DNA of 64,000 nt from Chlorobiota bacterium (lineage in GTDB: Bacteria > Bacteroidota > Ignavibacteria > Kapaibacteriales > NICIL-2): NCBI GenBank assembly GCA_026415505.1, contig JAOAGY010000032.1, positions 1 through 64,000 of the forward strand, in the 5' to 3' direction. Made by a program: the position numbers and the translations under genes. Positions 17,433-26,810 of this stretch are shown here, piece after piece. Numbering within the stretch: position 1 is the stretch's first letter; each line of letters begins with the position of its first letter. The notes below the pieces were generated by a model. The model did no database searches. It had not been told where the DNA came from and saw nothing but the letters and a program-made list of their open reading frames with translations.

Positions 17433-18869
17433 ATGGCAACAACTGTAGCACATCACGTTCAGCATGCCGGCTTGCGTCAGGAACGCGAGCCGCTGGTGCT
17501 CGGCGAACCGACCCTGCACGACATTACTGCCAAGATTGCCAGTATCGCCGAAGAAAAGCCATCGCCGAAGTATTTGCTCGCACTCAGCTTCACTGCTGCC
17601 ATCGCTGCGTGGGGCGTCGGGTGCATCCTCTACACGATTCTGACCGGCATCGGTGTGTGGGGGCTGAACAATCCCATCGGCTGGGGCTGGGACATCACCA
17701 ACTTCGTGTTCTGGATCGGAATCGGTCATGCCGGCACGCTTATCTCGGCGATTTTGTTTCTCTTTCGCCAGAAATGGCGTACCGCGATCAATCGCTCTGC
17801 CGAGGCGATGACCATCTTCGCGGTGATTTGTGCAGGGCTGTTCCCGCTCATTCACGTCGGTCGGATTTGGTTCGCCTACTGGCTCATTCCGTATCCCAAC
17901 CAGATGCAGATGTGGACGAACTTCCGCTCGCCGCTCGAGTGGGACGTCTTTGCGGTTTCGACGTACTTGACCGTGTCGCTGATCTTCTGGTTCTTGGGGA
18001 TGGTGCCGGACTTGGCGACGCTGCGCGATGTGGTCAAAAACAAACTCGCAAAGCGGCTCTACGGCTTATTCTCGCTCGGCTGGAGCGGCTCGATGCGTCA
18101 CTGGCACCACTACGAAATGGCATATTTGATTTTGGCGGGTCTTTCCACGCCGCTGGTGCTTTCGGTGCACTCGGTCGTGTCGCTCGACTTTACCGCTGGA
18201 ATTTTGCCCGGCTGGCACACGACGATCTTCCCACCGTACTTCGTCGCTGGAGCGATCTTCTCCGGTTTTGCGATGGTGATGACGCTTCTGGTCATTGCAC
18301 GCGAAGTGCTCGACCTGAAAGAGTACATCACGCTCAAACACTTGGAGAACATGAACAAGATCATCCTTGCCACGGGCATGATGGTCGGCTATGCCTATGC
18401 GATGGAGTTTTTTATCGCGCAATATTCGGGGAATCCCTACGAGTCGTTCGTGTTCATCAATCGCGCGACGGGTGATTACGCATGGGCATACTGGACGATG
18501 GTGCTCTGCAATGTCGTCTCGCCGCAAGTGTTCTGGTTCAAAAAGCTCCGCCGTAATGTGCCGCTGATGTTCATCGTTTCGATCCTGGTCAACATCGGCA
18601 TGTGGTTCGAGCGCTTCACGATCATCGCCACGAGCTTGCATCACGACTTCCTGCCGGCGAGCTGGGGCTACTACACACCGACATGGGTCGAGGTATCCAT
18701 CTTCGCCGGTACGTTCGGGATTTTCCTGACGCTGTTCCTGTTGTTCGCAAAGTACATTCCCGTCATCGCGATCGCGGAAGTGAAGGCGATTTTGCCGACG
18801 GCGCAACCGCATCACCACGCGACGCATACCGCAATGCATGCTCACGTCGAACATTCTCACGGCTCGTAA
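17433..18869 (+). CDS. actC: Alternative complex III subunit ActC (NrfD-like quinol-binding membrane protein)
   Basis: This 478-residue polytopic protein has about ten transmembrane helices and the NrfD/PsrC pattern. Supporting segments are [29 protein letters not shown] and [13 protein letters not shown]. An N-terminal cytoplasmic stretch ([17 protein letters not shown]) and a His-rich C-terminus ([19 protein letters not shown]) flank the core. ActC binds quinol and is proposed to carry the proton path. It lies 2 bp after actB in the conserved ActABCDEF order. The His-rich tail is unusual and could bind metal; that is inference. Confidence 0.95.
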   Translation: MATTVAHHVQHAGLRQEREPLVLGEPTLHDITAKIASIAEEKPSPKYLLALSFTAAIAAWGVGCILYTILTGIGVWGLNNPIGWGWDITNFVFWIGIGHAGTLISAILFLFRQKWRTAINRSAEAMTIFAVICAGLFPLIHVGRIWFAYWLIPYPNQMQMWTNFRSPLEWDVFAVSTYLTVSLIFWFLGMVPDLATLRDVVKNKLAKRLYGLFSLGWSGSMRHWHHYEMAYLILAGLSTPLVLSVHSVVSLDFTAGILPGWHTTIFPPYFVAGAIFSGFAMVMTLLVIAREVLDLKEYITLKHLENMNKIILATGMMVGYAYAMEFFIAQYSGNPYESFVFINRATGDYAWAYWTMVLCNVVSPQVFWFKKLRRNVPLMFIVSILVNIGMWFERFTIIATSLHHDFLPASWGYYTPTWVEVSIFAGTFGIFLTLFLLFAKYIPVIAIAEVKAILPTAQPHHHATHTAMHAHVEHSHGS

Positions 18870-18870
18870 C

Positions 18871-19437
18871 ATGGAAGCGAAACCGATTGCGACAGTCGCA
18901 GAATTTCACGATCCGAACGCAGTGCTCGCTGCGGCGCGCGCTGTGCGCGAGCGTGGCTACACCGAGTTCGATTGCTACACACCGTATCCCGTTCACGGTC
19001 TCGATCGAGCGATGGGCATCCGTCGGACGATTCTGCCGTACATCTCGTTCGCTGGAGGTCTGACGGGGCTTGCCAGCGCATTGCTCCTGCAATGGTGGAC
19101 GGGCGGCTTCGACTACAAACTCAACATTGGCGGCAAACCATTTTTCGCAATTCAGTTTTCCGTTCCTGTTGACTTCGAACTCACCGTGCTCATCTGCGCA
19201 TTTTTCACGTTGTTCGGATTGCTTCATCTGTGCCGACTTCCGACGTGGTGGCATCCGCTGCAGGATGACCCGTCGTTTCGTCGCGCAACCGACGATACGT
19301 TCGTTGTGGCGATCTTCGCCAGCGATCCGCGATACACGACGAGTGGCACGCAGGAGTTGCTGCGCTCGGTGGGTGGAACCAATGTCCACGTCCACACCGC
19401 CTCGCAGGAAGATCAGCAGGCAGTCACCGTAGACTAA
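18871..19437 (+). CDS. actD: Alternative complex III subunit ActD (DUF3341)
   Basis: The start is at ATG 18871, one base after the actC stop; the tracked ORF begins 11 codons earlier inside actC. The 188-residue protein has the DUF3341 N-terminal soluble part (AEFHDPNAVLAAARAVRERG, then YTEFDCYTPYPVHGLDRAMG), two transmembrane helices (ISFAGGLTGLASALLLQW and VLICAFFTLFGLLHL), and a cytoplasmic tail (DTFVVAIFASDPRY). ActD is a structural membrane subunit of ACIII without cofactors. Confidence 0.94.
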   Translation: MEAKPIATVAEFHDPNAVLAAARAVRERGYTEFDCYTPYPVHGLDRAMGIRRTILPYISFAGGLTGLASALLLQWWTGGFDYKLNIGGKPFFAIQFSVPVDFELTVLICAFFTLFGLLHLCRLPTWWHPLQDDPSFRRATDDTFVVAIFASDPRYTTSGTQELLRSVGGTNVHVHTASQEDQQAVTVD

Positions 19438-19455
19438 CGATTCACACGAAGAACG

Positions 19456-20112
19456 ATGAGTACAGCTTGGAAAATCACACTGGCGATCGTCGCTGCCGTG
19501 CTGGCGACGTTTACGATCGGTGTTCTCTCGGGCAAGATTTGGTGGTTCAGTGAAGAACCGCCGCTGATGGTCGTTCCAGATATGGACGATCAATTCCACC
19601 TCAAGCCGCAAGGCGAAGCACGCTTTTTTGCCGACAATCGTGCCCAGCGCGATCCAGTCGAAGGGGCGCTTCCGCGTGTGGGGCGTGCATATCCGTTCGC
19701 GATGGGCGATGTGGATTCGGCAGAAAAGTACTTCGCAGCCGGCAATCCACTTCCGAGAACCGATTTCGTTCTTGCGCGTGGGCAGAACCGCTTCAACACG
19801 TACTGCTCGCCGTGCCACAATTATACCGGCACAGGCGACGGGCTCGTCCAAAAACGCGGTTTCGGCAATCAAGAGACGATGAACTTGACACGTGAGCAGG
19901 CACGTGCATACAGCGATGCGAAAATCTTTCACGTGATCAGCGCCGGGCAGAACATCATGCCACCGTATGCCGATCGGATTTCGGAAACTGACCGCTGGGC
20001 GATCGTGCACTACGTGCGTGAGCTGCAGCAAAAGGCAGCCGCTGGTTCGACACAGCCCAACGGCATGGCAGCAGCAGCACAAGGTTCCACTCATTCGAAA
20101 GACATGCAATGA
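19456..20112 (+). CDS. actE: Alternative complex III subunit ActE (monoheme cytochrome c)
   Basis: This 218-residue protein has an N-terminal transmembrane anchor (ITLAIVAAVLATFTIGVLSG) and a cytochrome c domain with heme motif CSPCH, a GTGDGLV loop and a Met-ligand candidate in AGQNIMPPYADRI. No lipobox Cys is present at the anchor, so tethering is likely by an uncleaved helix. The low-complexity C-terminal tail (QPNGMAAAAQGSTHSKDM) resembles a disordered extension. It overlaps actF by ATGA. ActE is the periplasmic monoheme subunit of ACIII. Confidence 0.94.
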   Translation: MSTAWKITLAIVAAVLATFTIGVLSGKIWWFSEEPPLMVVPDMDDQFHLKPQGEARFFADNRAQRDPVEGALPRVGRAYPFAMGDVDSAEKYFAAGNPLPRTDFVLARGQNRFNTYCSPCHNYTGTGDGLVQKRGFGNQETMNLTREQARAYSDAKIFHVISAGQNIMPPYADRISETDRWAIVHYVRELQQKAAAGSTQPNGMAAAAQGSTHSKDMQ

Positions 20113-21332
20113 GCACATATCGAATCATGCTCGCCGATACACCGTTCCCACGATCGTTGCGCCGTACCGGCGGGATCATGCTCGCGATCGGTGCGATCGT
20201 GTTCCTCCTCGGAGGATTAGGACATCCGCAGTACTGGTGGGGTGGGTATCTGCTCGGTTTTGTTTATGCGATGGGATTGAGCGTCACGCTCGTATTCTTT
20301 TCGGCGCTATCGTATTTGGTCAATGCCGGCTGGGTCGCAGCGATACGGCGCATACCGGAGTTGCTTTCGACGTTCGTCGTGTTTCTTCCGATTGCAGCCG
20401 TTCCGCTCGTCGTCGGTGCGCTCGGCGGAAATCTCTACGAGTGGATGCATTCGACCGATGAGCATCTCCACCATGGCTTCAAAGGTTTTTATCTGAGCCA
20501 GCCGTTTTTCTGGGCACGGCTGGTGTTCTACGCGCTGGTGTGGTACACGATGTATCGGGTGATCGTCGGCAATTCGATTCGCCAGGACACTGCCAGCGAC
20601 ATCGAGCCGACCAAGCGCGCATGGAAGCTTTCGGCGCCGATGGTATTGCTCTATGCGCTGACGATTACCTTCGCTTCGTTCGATTTGGTCATGACGCTCG
20701 AACCGCATTGGTTCAGCACCATTTTCGGCGTGTATTCCTTCGCGGGGCATTTCGTCGCTGCACTTTCTCTGACGATGATCACCATGCGGATGCTCGATCG
20801 TGGCGGGTATCTCGGTGGAATCATCTCGCGCGAACACTACCACGACGTCGGCAAGCTGATGTTTGCGTTCACGATTTTCTGGACATACGTCGCGTTCTCG
20901 CAGTACTTCATCATCTGGTACGGCAATTTGCCGGAAGAGACGGTCTTTTTCGCAAAGCGTTTGCAGAACGGCTGGGAAATATTCGGGTGGTCGTCGCTCT
21001 TTGTGCATTTCATCGTGCCGTTCTTGTTCTTGCTACGTCAGGACGTCAAGCGAAAACCGCAGCTTGTCACACTCGGTGCGATTCTTCTCCTCGTTGCGCA
21101 TGCGATCGATTTGAGCTGGGTGATTTTGCCGGTTTTCTCTGCAGCGCACGGTGAACCGTATCGTCTTTCGTGGGCACTCGTCGCCAGCGGTTGGGGAGCG
21201 ATTGTCGCTATGCTCGGTGTACTTCTAATCGTTGCTGCATGGGCATTTTCGCGGCATTCGGCAGTCGCCTACAACGACCCCTACCTCCACGAGTCGCTCG
21301 AATACCACACTGGCGCGTACGATCCCATCTGA
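20109..21332 (+). CDS. actF: Alternative complex III subunit ActF (NrfD-like membrane protein)
   Basis: This 407-residue, roughly ten-helix membrane protein is paralogous to ActC. Typical segments include QPFFWARLVFYALVWYTMYR, SFDLVMTLEPHWFSTIFGVY, AFTIFWTYVAFSQYFIIWYG and LPEETVFFAKR. It is the last of the six Act subunits and ends about 25 bp before a GC-rich hairpin. ActF does not bind hemes and is thought to help in proton transfer or scaffolding. No oxidase genes follow directly, unlike in some ACIII operons. Confidence 0.95.
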   Translation: MSTYRIMLADTPFPRSLRRTGGIMLAIGAIVFLLGGLGHPQYWWGGYLLGFVYAMGLSVTLVFFSALSYLVNAGWVAAIRRIPELLSTFVVFLPIAAVPLVVGALGGNLYEWMHSTDEHLHHGFKGFYLSQPFFWARLVFYALVWYTMYRVIVGNSIRQDTASDIEPTKRAWKLSAPMVLLYALTITFASFDLVMTLEPHWFSTIFGVYSFAGHFVAALSLTMITMRMLDRGGYLGGIISREHYHDVGKLMFAFTIFWTYVAFSQYFIIWYGNLPEETVFFAKRLQNGWEIFGWSSLFVHFIVPFLFLLRQDVKRKPQLVTLGAILLLVAHAIDLSWVILPVFSAAHGEPYRLSWALVASGWGAIVAMLGVLLIVAAWAFSRHSAVAYNDPYLHESLEYHTGAYDPI

Positions 21333-21357
21333 GTAAAAACGCCGGCAGTTTTTCAGC

Positions 21358-21388
21358 AGCGGCATCTCCCTGGAGCGGGGATGCCGCT
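21358..21388 (+). terminator. Hairpin after actF, possible terminator
   Basis: AGCGGCATCTCC pairs with GGGGATGCCGCT across a 7-base loop (12 bp with one G-T pair). It lies 25 bp past the actF stop. The following bases (CGTTGTAAC) are not a clear T-run, so intrinsic termination is plausible but may be incomplete. Confidence 0.55.
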
Positions 21389-21415
21389 CGTTGTAACAAT
21401 TGCAGCCTGTCCACG

Positions 21416-21423
21416 TAGTTTGC
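21416..21423 (+). promoter_or_regulatory. Possible -7 promoter box (TAGTTTGC variant) for the PspC-lysA genes
   Basis: TAGTTTGC sits after the actF hairpin and 34 bp before the ATG at 21457. A TTG lies at 21391-21393, 22 bp upstream. The flanking 12-mer CGTAGTTTGCAC is identical to that at 7853-7864. Confidence 0.4.
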
Positions 21424-21456
21424 ACGTGTATGTTCGATTCACAGGCGGTGACCCAA

Positions 21457-21915
21457 ATGAAAGAACGACTCTATCGCTCCAGAACCGACCGCAAAATCGC
21501 TGGCGTCTGCGGTGGTATCGCCACGTATTTCGACGTGGATCCGTCGCTGGTGCGAATCGCCTTTGTCGTGCTCGTTTTTTTCAATGGCTTCGGGCTGATT
21601 GCATATCTGGTGTGTTGGCTCGTGTTGCCCGAAGAGCCGCTCGAACTGTCGAGCAGTGCGCCCGCTGCCGAGGCAGAGACGGCGTCGTTCGATGTCGAGT
21701 CAACCATATCCAATCGTTCGAAACGCTGGGCAACGGGCATCGGTGTGCTCTTGATTGCTGTCGGATTTGCGATTCTCATCGAACGACTTGTCCCGTGGCT
21801 CGATGTCGGCGATCTTTTGCCGTATGCGTTCATCGTCGCTGGCATACTGCTGCTGTATCGCGGCTGGCGCGACAACCGTCGTCATCGCACAGATAGCTTC
21901 ACGATCGGTCAGTAG
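21457..21915 (+). CDS. PspC-domain membrane protein
   Basis: The ATG at 21457 is chosen because the PspC domain starts there (MKERLYRSRTDRKIAGVCGG) and because the predicted transcription start falls near 21430, which would leave the tracked starts (21400, 21430) without a leader. The 152-residue protein has the PspC domain with its transmembrane helix (ALIAFVVLVFFNGFGLIAYL-like segment), a linker and two further helices (TGIGVLLIAVGFAILIERLV, LLPYAFIVAGILLLY). PspC-type proteins take part in envelope-stress signalling. No pspA/B is adjacent. The next gene encodes a similar small membrane protein. Confidence 0.85.
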   Translation: MKERLYRSRTDRKIAGVCGGIATYFDVDPSLVRIAFVVLVFFNGFGLIAYLVCWLVLPEEPLELSSSAPAAEAETASFDVESTISNRSKRWATGIGVLLIAVGFAILIERLVPWLDVGDLLPYAFIVAGILLLYRGWRDNRRHRTDSFTIGQ

Positions 21916-21919
21916 CATC

Positions 21920-22306
21920 ATGAAACGCACTCATGCATTTTGGGGTGCTCTGCTCGTTGTGTTTGGTGTGTCGCTCCTTGCACACAACGAACTCCGTGCA
22001 CTCGAGCAATTGAAAACGCTTTCGGGCATCGCAATCGGAGCTGGAGCAATGCTGCTCGGCGTCGCCGTCGTTGTGCGACAGCGGATGGCTGCATGGGTTG
22101 CGGCGTTGCTTGCTGGGATGTGCATCGGCTTCTACGTCGGCGCAGCGATCGCCGCCCCGCAAAAAGTTTTGAGCGACCGCGTGCTTCTATCGTGCAACGT
22201 TTCCGATTTTGATGACGACCACGTAATATCCGACGATACGACCAGCACTGGCGATCAATCTCTACCGCCGGATACAGCAGGTCGCCGCTCACAACCGGTC
22301 TATTGA
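21920..22306 (+). CDS. Small membrane protein, LiaF/DUF5668-like transmembrane region
   Basis: This 128-residue product starts at ATG 21920, 4 bp after the PspC gene. It has three or four hydrophobic helices: AFWGALLVVFGVSLLAHNEL, LSGIAIGAGAMLLGVAVVV and AAWVAALLAGMCIGFYVGAA. A polar C-terminal tail rich in Asp, Ser and Thr follows. The N-terminal GALLVVFGVSLLA resembles the LiaI-LiaF-like transmembrane segment often found beside PspC genes, and the adjacency to PspC supports this. No enzymatic motif is visible. Confidence 0.7.
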   Translation: MKRTHAFWGALLVVFGVSLLAHNELRALEQLKTLSGIAIGAGAMLLGVAVVVRQRMAAWVAALLAGMCIGFYVGAAIAAPQKVLSDRVLLSCNVSDFDDDHVISDDTTSTGDQSLPPDTAGRRSQPVY

Positions 22307-22320
22307 CAACGTACTCAGCG

Positions 22321-23610
22321 ATGGAGATGGAACCACACGATCGTTGGCAACCCAGCCACGTGCAGGGCATTGCGCTCGTCGAGCTGGCACGTCAGTTCGG
22401 CACTCCGCTTTATGTGTACGACGGCGAATACATCGTCCAGCAGTATCGGCGCTTTGTGTCGGCGTTCGATCCTGAGGTTCGGCTCGGTGTAAAGTTCGCA
22501 TGCAAGGCGCTGCCGAGTCTTGCGATCGTCGAATTGCTCGGCTCGGTCGGTTGCGGCGTCGATGCCGTATCGATCGAAGAAGTCGAGATAGCACTTCGCG
22601 CCGGAATACCAGCCGGTGCAATTTGCTTTACGCCGAATTGTGTCGGTTTCGACGAAATACGGCGCGCTGTGGAACTCGGTGTCGTCGTCAACATCGACGA
22701 TCTGTCGTTGCTCGAGCGTTTTGGACATGAATACGGCGACAGCGTCGGGTGCGGTATCCGCATCAATCCGCATATCGTCGCCGGTGGCAATCCGCACATT
22801 CAAGTGGGGCACATAGACTCGAAGTTCGGTATCTCGATTTTGCAAGTGCGCCACTTGCTCCGCATCGTCGAAAGCTACGGCATTCGCGTCGTCGGTCTCC
22901 ACATGCACACTGGTTCGGACATTCACGATGCCGGAGTGTTCGTCGAAGCAGCCCGTGTGCTATTCGATCTCGCCGAGCATTTCCCGGACTTGGAATTCCT
23001 CGACTTGGGCAGTGGCTTCAAGGTCGCATACAAGCCGGACGACATCGAAACGGACATCGCCGAATTCGGTGCAACGATGAGCCGTGCATTTACCGAGTTC
23101 TGCCAGCGCTATGGACGCACCCTCCAACTTTGGTTCGAGCCGGGAAAGTATCTGGTCAGTCGTGCGGGGTACTTGTTGGTCGAAGTGACTGTCGTCAAGC
23201 AAACGGTATCGTCGCTCTTTGCAGGCGTCAATTCCGGTTTGAATCACCTGATTCGCCCGATGCTTTACGATGCCTATCATCACATCGTCAATCTGTCGAA
23301 CCCGACCGGGAAGCCGCGTATTTACTCGGTCGTCGGGTATATCTGCGAAACGGACACGCTGGCGTGGGACCGTCCGATCGCCGAGATTCGCCCCGGCGAC
23401 ATTCTCTGCATCATGAATGCCGGAGCATACGGATTCGCGATGAGCTCGAACTACAACGCGCGCGTGCGTCCAGCCGAAGTGCTCGTGTGGGAAGGGCAGC
23501 CCCTCGTGATTCGGCGCCGAGAGACGCTCGACGATCTTCTTGCCACGCAGAAAACGCTGCACGAAGCGATCGCCGACAGTCGCATTCGCAGCGATGGCGC
23601 GTTAGGATGA
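22321..23610 (+). CDS. lysA: Diaminopimelate decarboxylase
   Basis: Decarboxylates meso-diaminopimelate to lysine with PLP. The ATG at 22321 is chosen; a TTG at 22303 overlapping the previous stop is possible. The 429-residue fold-type III enzyme shows the PLP Lys in [14 protein letters not shown] (K62), [10 protein letters not shown], the PLP-phosphate glycine loop LDLGSGFKV, the substrate loop [14 protein letters not shown] and the C-terminal [10 protein letters not shown] and [20 protein letters not shown]. These place it with DAP rather than ornithine decarboxylases. FACKAL is an unusual version of the common YAVKAN motif. It converges with uvrB, overlapping its end by 9 bp. Confidence 0.95.
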   Translation: MEMEPHDRWQPSHVQGIALVELARQFGTPLYVYDGEYIVQQYRRFVSAFDPEVRLGVKFACKALPSLAIVELLGSVGCGVDAVSIEEVEIALRAGIPAGAICFTPNCVGFDEIRRAVELGVVVNIDDLSLLERFGHEYGDSVGCGIRINPHIVAGGNPHIQVGHIDSKFGISILQVRHLLRIVESYGIRVVGLHMHTGSDIHDAGVFVEAARVLFDLAEHFPDLEFLDLGSGFKVAYKPDDIETDIAEFGATMSRAFTEFCQRYGRTLQLWFEPGKYLVSRAGYLLVEVTVVKQTVSSLFAGVNSGLNHLIRPMLYDAYHHIVNLSNPTGKPRIYSVVGYICETDTLAWDRPIAEIRPGDILCIMNAGAYGFAMSSNYNARVRPAEVLVWEGQPLVIRRRETLDDLLATQKTLHEAIADSRIRSDGALG

Positions 23611-25659
23611 CGATTCTTCGAGTTGCAGAGCCAGTTGCAACCGTTGAATTTCGTCGCGGAGCTCGGCTGCACGTTCGAAGTCGAGATCGCGTGCTGCCTG
23701 CTTCATCTGAGCAAACAGCTCTTCGATGAGCTGCCGGAGTTGCTCGCGCGAGAGCTTTTCGACGAGCGGTTCGACGCGTTTGAGTTGGCGGATCGCGTCG
23801 GCTTCTTGTTTCCGACGTTGCCGCTGCAGTTTGACGTCGGCGACGGTCGTTGCTTTCAGAATTTCGTCGAGCGATTTGTACACCGTCCGTGGATTGATGC
23901 CGTGTCGGCGGTTGTATTCTTCCTGCAACCGTCGGCGACGATTGGTTTCGTCGATGACCCGCTGCATCGAGCCGGTGATCGTGTCGGCATAGAGGATGAC
24001 CATGCCGTCTTCGTTGCGTGCGGTGCGACCGGCGATCTGGAGAAGCGAACGCTCGCTACGCAAGAATCCTTCTTTGTCGGCATCGAGAATCGCCACCAGC
24101 GATACTTCGGGCATGTCGAGTCCTTCGCGCAAGAGATTGACGCCGACGAGAACGTCGAATTCACCCAACCGCAGTTTGCGGATGATCTCGACGCGATCGA
24201 GGGATTCGATTTCGCTGTGGATGTAGGCGACGCGGATGCCGAGATTGCCCAGAAAGTCGGCTAAATCCTCCGCCATGCGTTTGGTGAGTGTGGTGACCAG
24301 CACGCGCTGTTTTCGTTCGATACGAATGCGGATTTCTTCGAGCAGGTCGTCGATTTGATTGCGAACCGGACGCACTTCGATTTTCGGGTCGAGCAAGCCG
24401 GTGGGGCGAATGATTTGCTCGACGACGACACCACCGCATTTTTCGAGTTCGTAGTCGCCCGGTGTGGCACTGACGAAGATTGCTTGGTTGATGAGCGATT
24501 CGAACTCTTCGAATTTGAGCGGACGATTTTCCAGTGCCGAGGGCAGACGGAATCCGTATTCGACGAGGATTTCCTTGCGGTGACGGTCGCCGTTGTACAT
24601 GGCACGGATTTGAGGGATCGTCACGTGGCTTTCGTCGATGATGAGCAAGTAATCGTCGGGGAAGTAATCGATCAGCGTCGTCGGACGTTCGCCGAATGTG
24701 CGACCCGAAAGGTGCATGGAGTAGTTTTCGATCCCCGAACAGTAGCCGACCTCTTTGAGCATCTCGATGTCGTAGAGAGTGCGTTGTTCGAGCCGTTGTG
24801 CTTCGACGTATTTGCCTTGCGCATTGAGTTCTTTGAGGCGCTGATACAGCTCGTCTTTGATGGCTGCGATGGCTCGGTGCAGATTGGCGCTGGTTGTGAC
24901 GAACTGCCGAGCGGGGTAGAGCGTGAAACTGTCGTATTCTTCGATCGTCGCTGAATCCACGAGTCGAACGAGCGACAGTCGCTCGATGGTGTCGTCCCAC
25001 AGCTCGATGCGGAGAGCGACATCGTCTTCATAGGCAGGGACGACGTCGACGACGTCGCCGCGAACTCGGTAGCAGCCGCGTTGGAGATCGCTGTCGTTGC
25101 GGCTGAAGAGCAGCTCGTTGAGCCGTTCGAGCAGATGCTTGCGTTTGATTATCATGCCGACGCGAAGGGGAAAAATCATCGCCGCGAACTCGTCTTTCGA
25201 GCCGATGCCGTAGATGCAGCTAACCGATGCGACGACGATCACGTCCCGGCGACCCTCGACGAGCGCTGAAGTCGCACGAAGCCGAAGACGATCTATTTCG
25301 TCGTTGATGGCGATGTCTTTTTCGATGTACGTGTCGGTCGCGGGAAGGTAGGCTTCAGGTTGGTAGTAGTCGTAGTAGCTGATGAAGAATTCGACGGCAT
25401 TGCGCGGAAAAAAGCTTTTGAACTCGCCGTAGAGTTGAGCAGCGAGCGTTTTGTTCGGCGAGATGACGAGCGTTGGTCGTTGTACCTGTGCGATGACGTT
25501 GCTGATGGTGAACGTTTTGCCGGAGCCGGTCACGCCGAGCAGAGTTTGGAATCGCTCGCCGCGCTCGATGCCGGCGACGAGTTCGGCGATTGCTTTCGGT
25601 TGATCCCCGGCGGGAGAATACGGCGTCACCAGTTCGAACGTATCAGGTCGAGCGGGCAT
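23602..25659 (-). CDS. uvrB: UvrABC excinuclease subunit B
   Basis: The damage-verifying helicase-like subunit of nucleotide excision repair. The 685-residue length is typical. The start at [20 protein letters not shown] is preferred over the tracked one five codons upstream. Walker A GVTGSGKT is at residues 42-49. The beta-hairpin region [50 protein letters not shown], helicase motif [20 protein letters not shown] and [11 protein letters not shown] are all present. A C-terminal UVR motif ([20 protein letters not shown]) is included for UvrC contact. The gene stands alone; uvrA and uvrC are not nearby. Confidence 0.97.
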   Translation of the reverse strand: MPARPDTFELVTPYSPAGDQPKAIAELVAGIERGERFQTLLGVTGSGKTFTISNVIAQVQRPTLVISPNKTLAAQLYGEFKSFFPRNAVEFFISYYDYYQPEAYLPATDTYIEKDIAINDEIDRLRLRATSALVEGRRDVIVVASVSCIYGIGSKDEFAAMIFPLRVGMIIKRKHLLERLNELLFSRNDSDLQRGCYRVRGDVVDVVPAYEDDVALRIELWDDTIERLSLVRLVDSATIEEYDSFTLYPARQFVTTSANLHRAIAAIKDELYQRLKELNAQGKYVEAQRLEQRTLYDIEMLKEVGYCSGIENYSMHLSGRTFGERPTTLIDYFPDDYLLIIDESHVTIPQIRAMYNGDRHRKEILVEYGFRLPSALENRPLKFEEFESLINQAIFVSATPGDYELEKCGGVVVEQIIRPTGLLDPKIEVRPVRNQIDDLLEEIRIRIERKQRVLVTTLTKRMAEDLADFLGNLGIRVAYIHSEIESLDRVEIIRKLRLGEFDVLVGVNLLREGLDMPEVSLVAILDADKEGFLRSERSLLQIAGRTARNEDGMVILYADTITGSMQRVIDETNRRRRLQEEYNRRHGINPRTVYKSLDEILKATTVADVKLQRQRRKQEADAIRQLKRVEPLVEKLSREQLRQLIEELFAQMKQAARDLDFERAAELRDEIQRLQLALQLEESSS

Positions 25660-25676
25660 CGGAATGGCTTGCACGG

Positions 25677-25709
25677 TTTGCGGTCACTGTTGCAATGCTG
25701 TACTTTTGC
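25677..25709 (+). promoter_or_regulatory. Predicted promoter for queA: TTTG, 20 bp spacer, TACTTTTGC
   Basis: TTTG at 25677-25680 and TACTTTTGC at 25701-25709 match the Bacteroidetes-type -33/-7 consensus in sequence and spacing. The -7 box is 30 bp before the queA ATG. It is the best two-part promoter in the window. It also occupies the 80 bp divergent gap with uvrB. Confidence 0.65.
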
Positions 25710-25739
25710 AACTTGTAAAGTTACGACGTTCCCTACACT

Positions 25740-26798
25740 ATGGCTCCTGCTACGGTCAAGCTCTCCGATTTGAAGGTCAACATTCCAGCAGCAGCGATCG
25801 CCCAACATCCGCTTCCCAAGCGCGAGAATGCTCGAATGTTGGTGCTCGAACGCTCGACAGGTCAAATTGCCGACGAGAAATTCAAGAATATCGTCAAGCA
25901 CTTCCAGAAGGGGGATGTGCTCGTGCTCAACGATACGAAAGCCTTTCCAGCACATCTGATCGGCACAAAAGAAAAAGGCGACATACGTATTGACGTGTAC
26001 CTTTTGCGCGAGTTACGGCGTGAAGAACGGCTCTGGGACATTGTCGTCGAGCCGGCTCGCAAGGTGCGTATCGGCAACAAAATCTTCTTCGACAACGGGC
26101 GATTCTATTGCGAGATTATCGAGAACACCACCACACGAGGACGGATCGCGCGTTTTTCCTACGAGGGCGACCTGATGCCGGTTCTCAATCGCATCGGACA
26201 AATGGCACTGCCACCGTATATCACCCGCGAACATACCGACGATGACCGCGAACGATTCCAGACTGTCTTTGCCGATCCAGCGAAAAAATTCGCCATTGCT
26301 CCACCGACGGCGGGGCTACATTTTACCAAGGAATTGCTCAAAGCTATCGCCAAACAGGGTGTCAGCATCGTGTACGTGACGCTTCACATCGGTCAGTGTG
26401 TTCTCGAGCCAGTCGAGGTCGAAGACATCAGCAAGCACCGGATGTATAGCGAGTACTTCGAGGTCAGTCGCGATACAGCCGAGGTGATCAACAAAGCGCT
26501 CAAATCCCGGAAGAATGTGTACGTAGTCGGGTGCTCGACATTGAGGGCACTCGAATCGAGCATACTGACGACGAACATGATCAAGCCGAATCGAGGATGG
26601 ACCGACAAGTACATTTTCCCGCCGTACGACTTCAAGTTCGGTTTTCGCTTGTTGACCAATTTCCACCCTTACGGCTCTTCGTCGCTCGTGCTGACCAGTG
26701 CTGTTGCTGGACCCACTGCGCTGGTCAAGGCATATCAGCACGCGGTCAAACAGGGATATCGCTTCTTTGCTTATGGTGATGCGATGCTGATTGTGTAG
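25740..26798 (+). CDS. queA: S-adenosylmethionine:tRNA ribosyltransferase-isomerase
   Basis: Transfers and isomerises the ribosyl moiety of SAM onto 7-aminomethyl-7-deazaguanine in tRNA to give epoxyqueuosine. The 352-residue length matches. Family motifs are VLVLNDTKAFPAHLIGTKEK, GQMALPPYITREHTDDDRER, FADPAKKFAIAPPTAGLHFT (catalytic-core PTAGLHFT), VTLHIGQCVLEPVEVEDI and TNFHPYGSSSLVLTSAVAG. It shows that this organism makes queuosine. The PTPS/QueD homologue lies 18 kb away and is not linked. The gene has its own promoter and lies 12 bp before glgP. Confidence 0.97.
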   Translation: MAPATVKLSDLKVNIPAAAIAQHPLPKRENARMLVLERSTGQIADEKFKNIVKHFQKGDVLVLNDTKAFPAHLIGTKEKGDIRIDVYLLRELRREERLWDIVVEPARKVRIGNKIFFDNGRFYCEIIENTTTRGRIARFSYEGDLMPVLNRIGQMALPPYITREHTDDDRERFQTVFADPAKKFAIAPPTAGLHFTKELLKAIAKQGVSIVYVTLHIGQCVLEPVEVEDISKHRMYSEYFEVSRDTAEVINKALKSRKNVYVVGCSTLRALESSILTTNMIKPNRGWTDKYIFPPYDFKFGFRLLTNFHPYGSSSLVLTSAVAGPTALVKAYQHAVKQGYRFFAYGDAMLIV

Positions 26799-26810
26799 GG
26801 GTGACGCGCA

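Noticed and set aside
22303-22320. TTG start for lysA
   Set aside because: An ATG is available six codons later; the TTG overlapping the previous stop cannot be excluded but is less likely.
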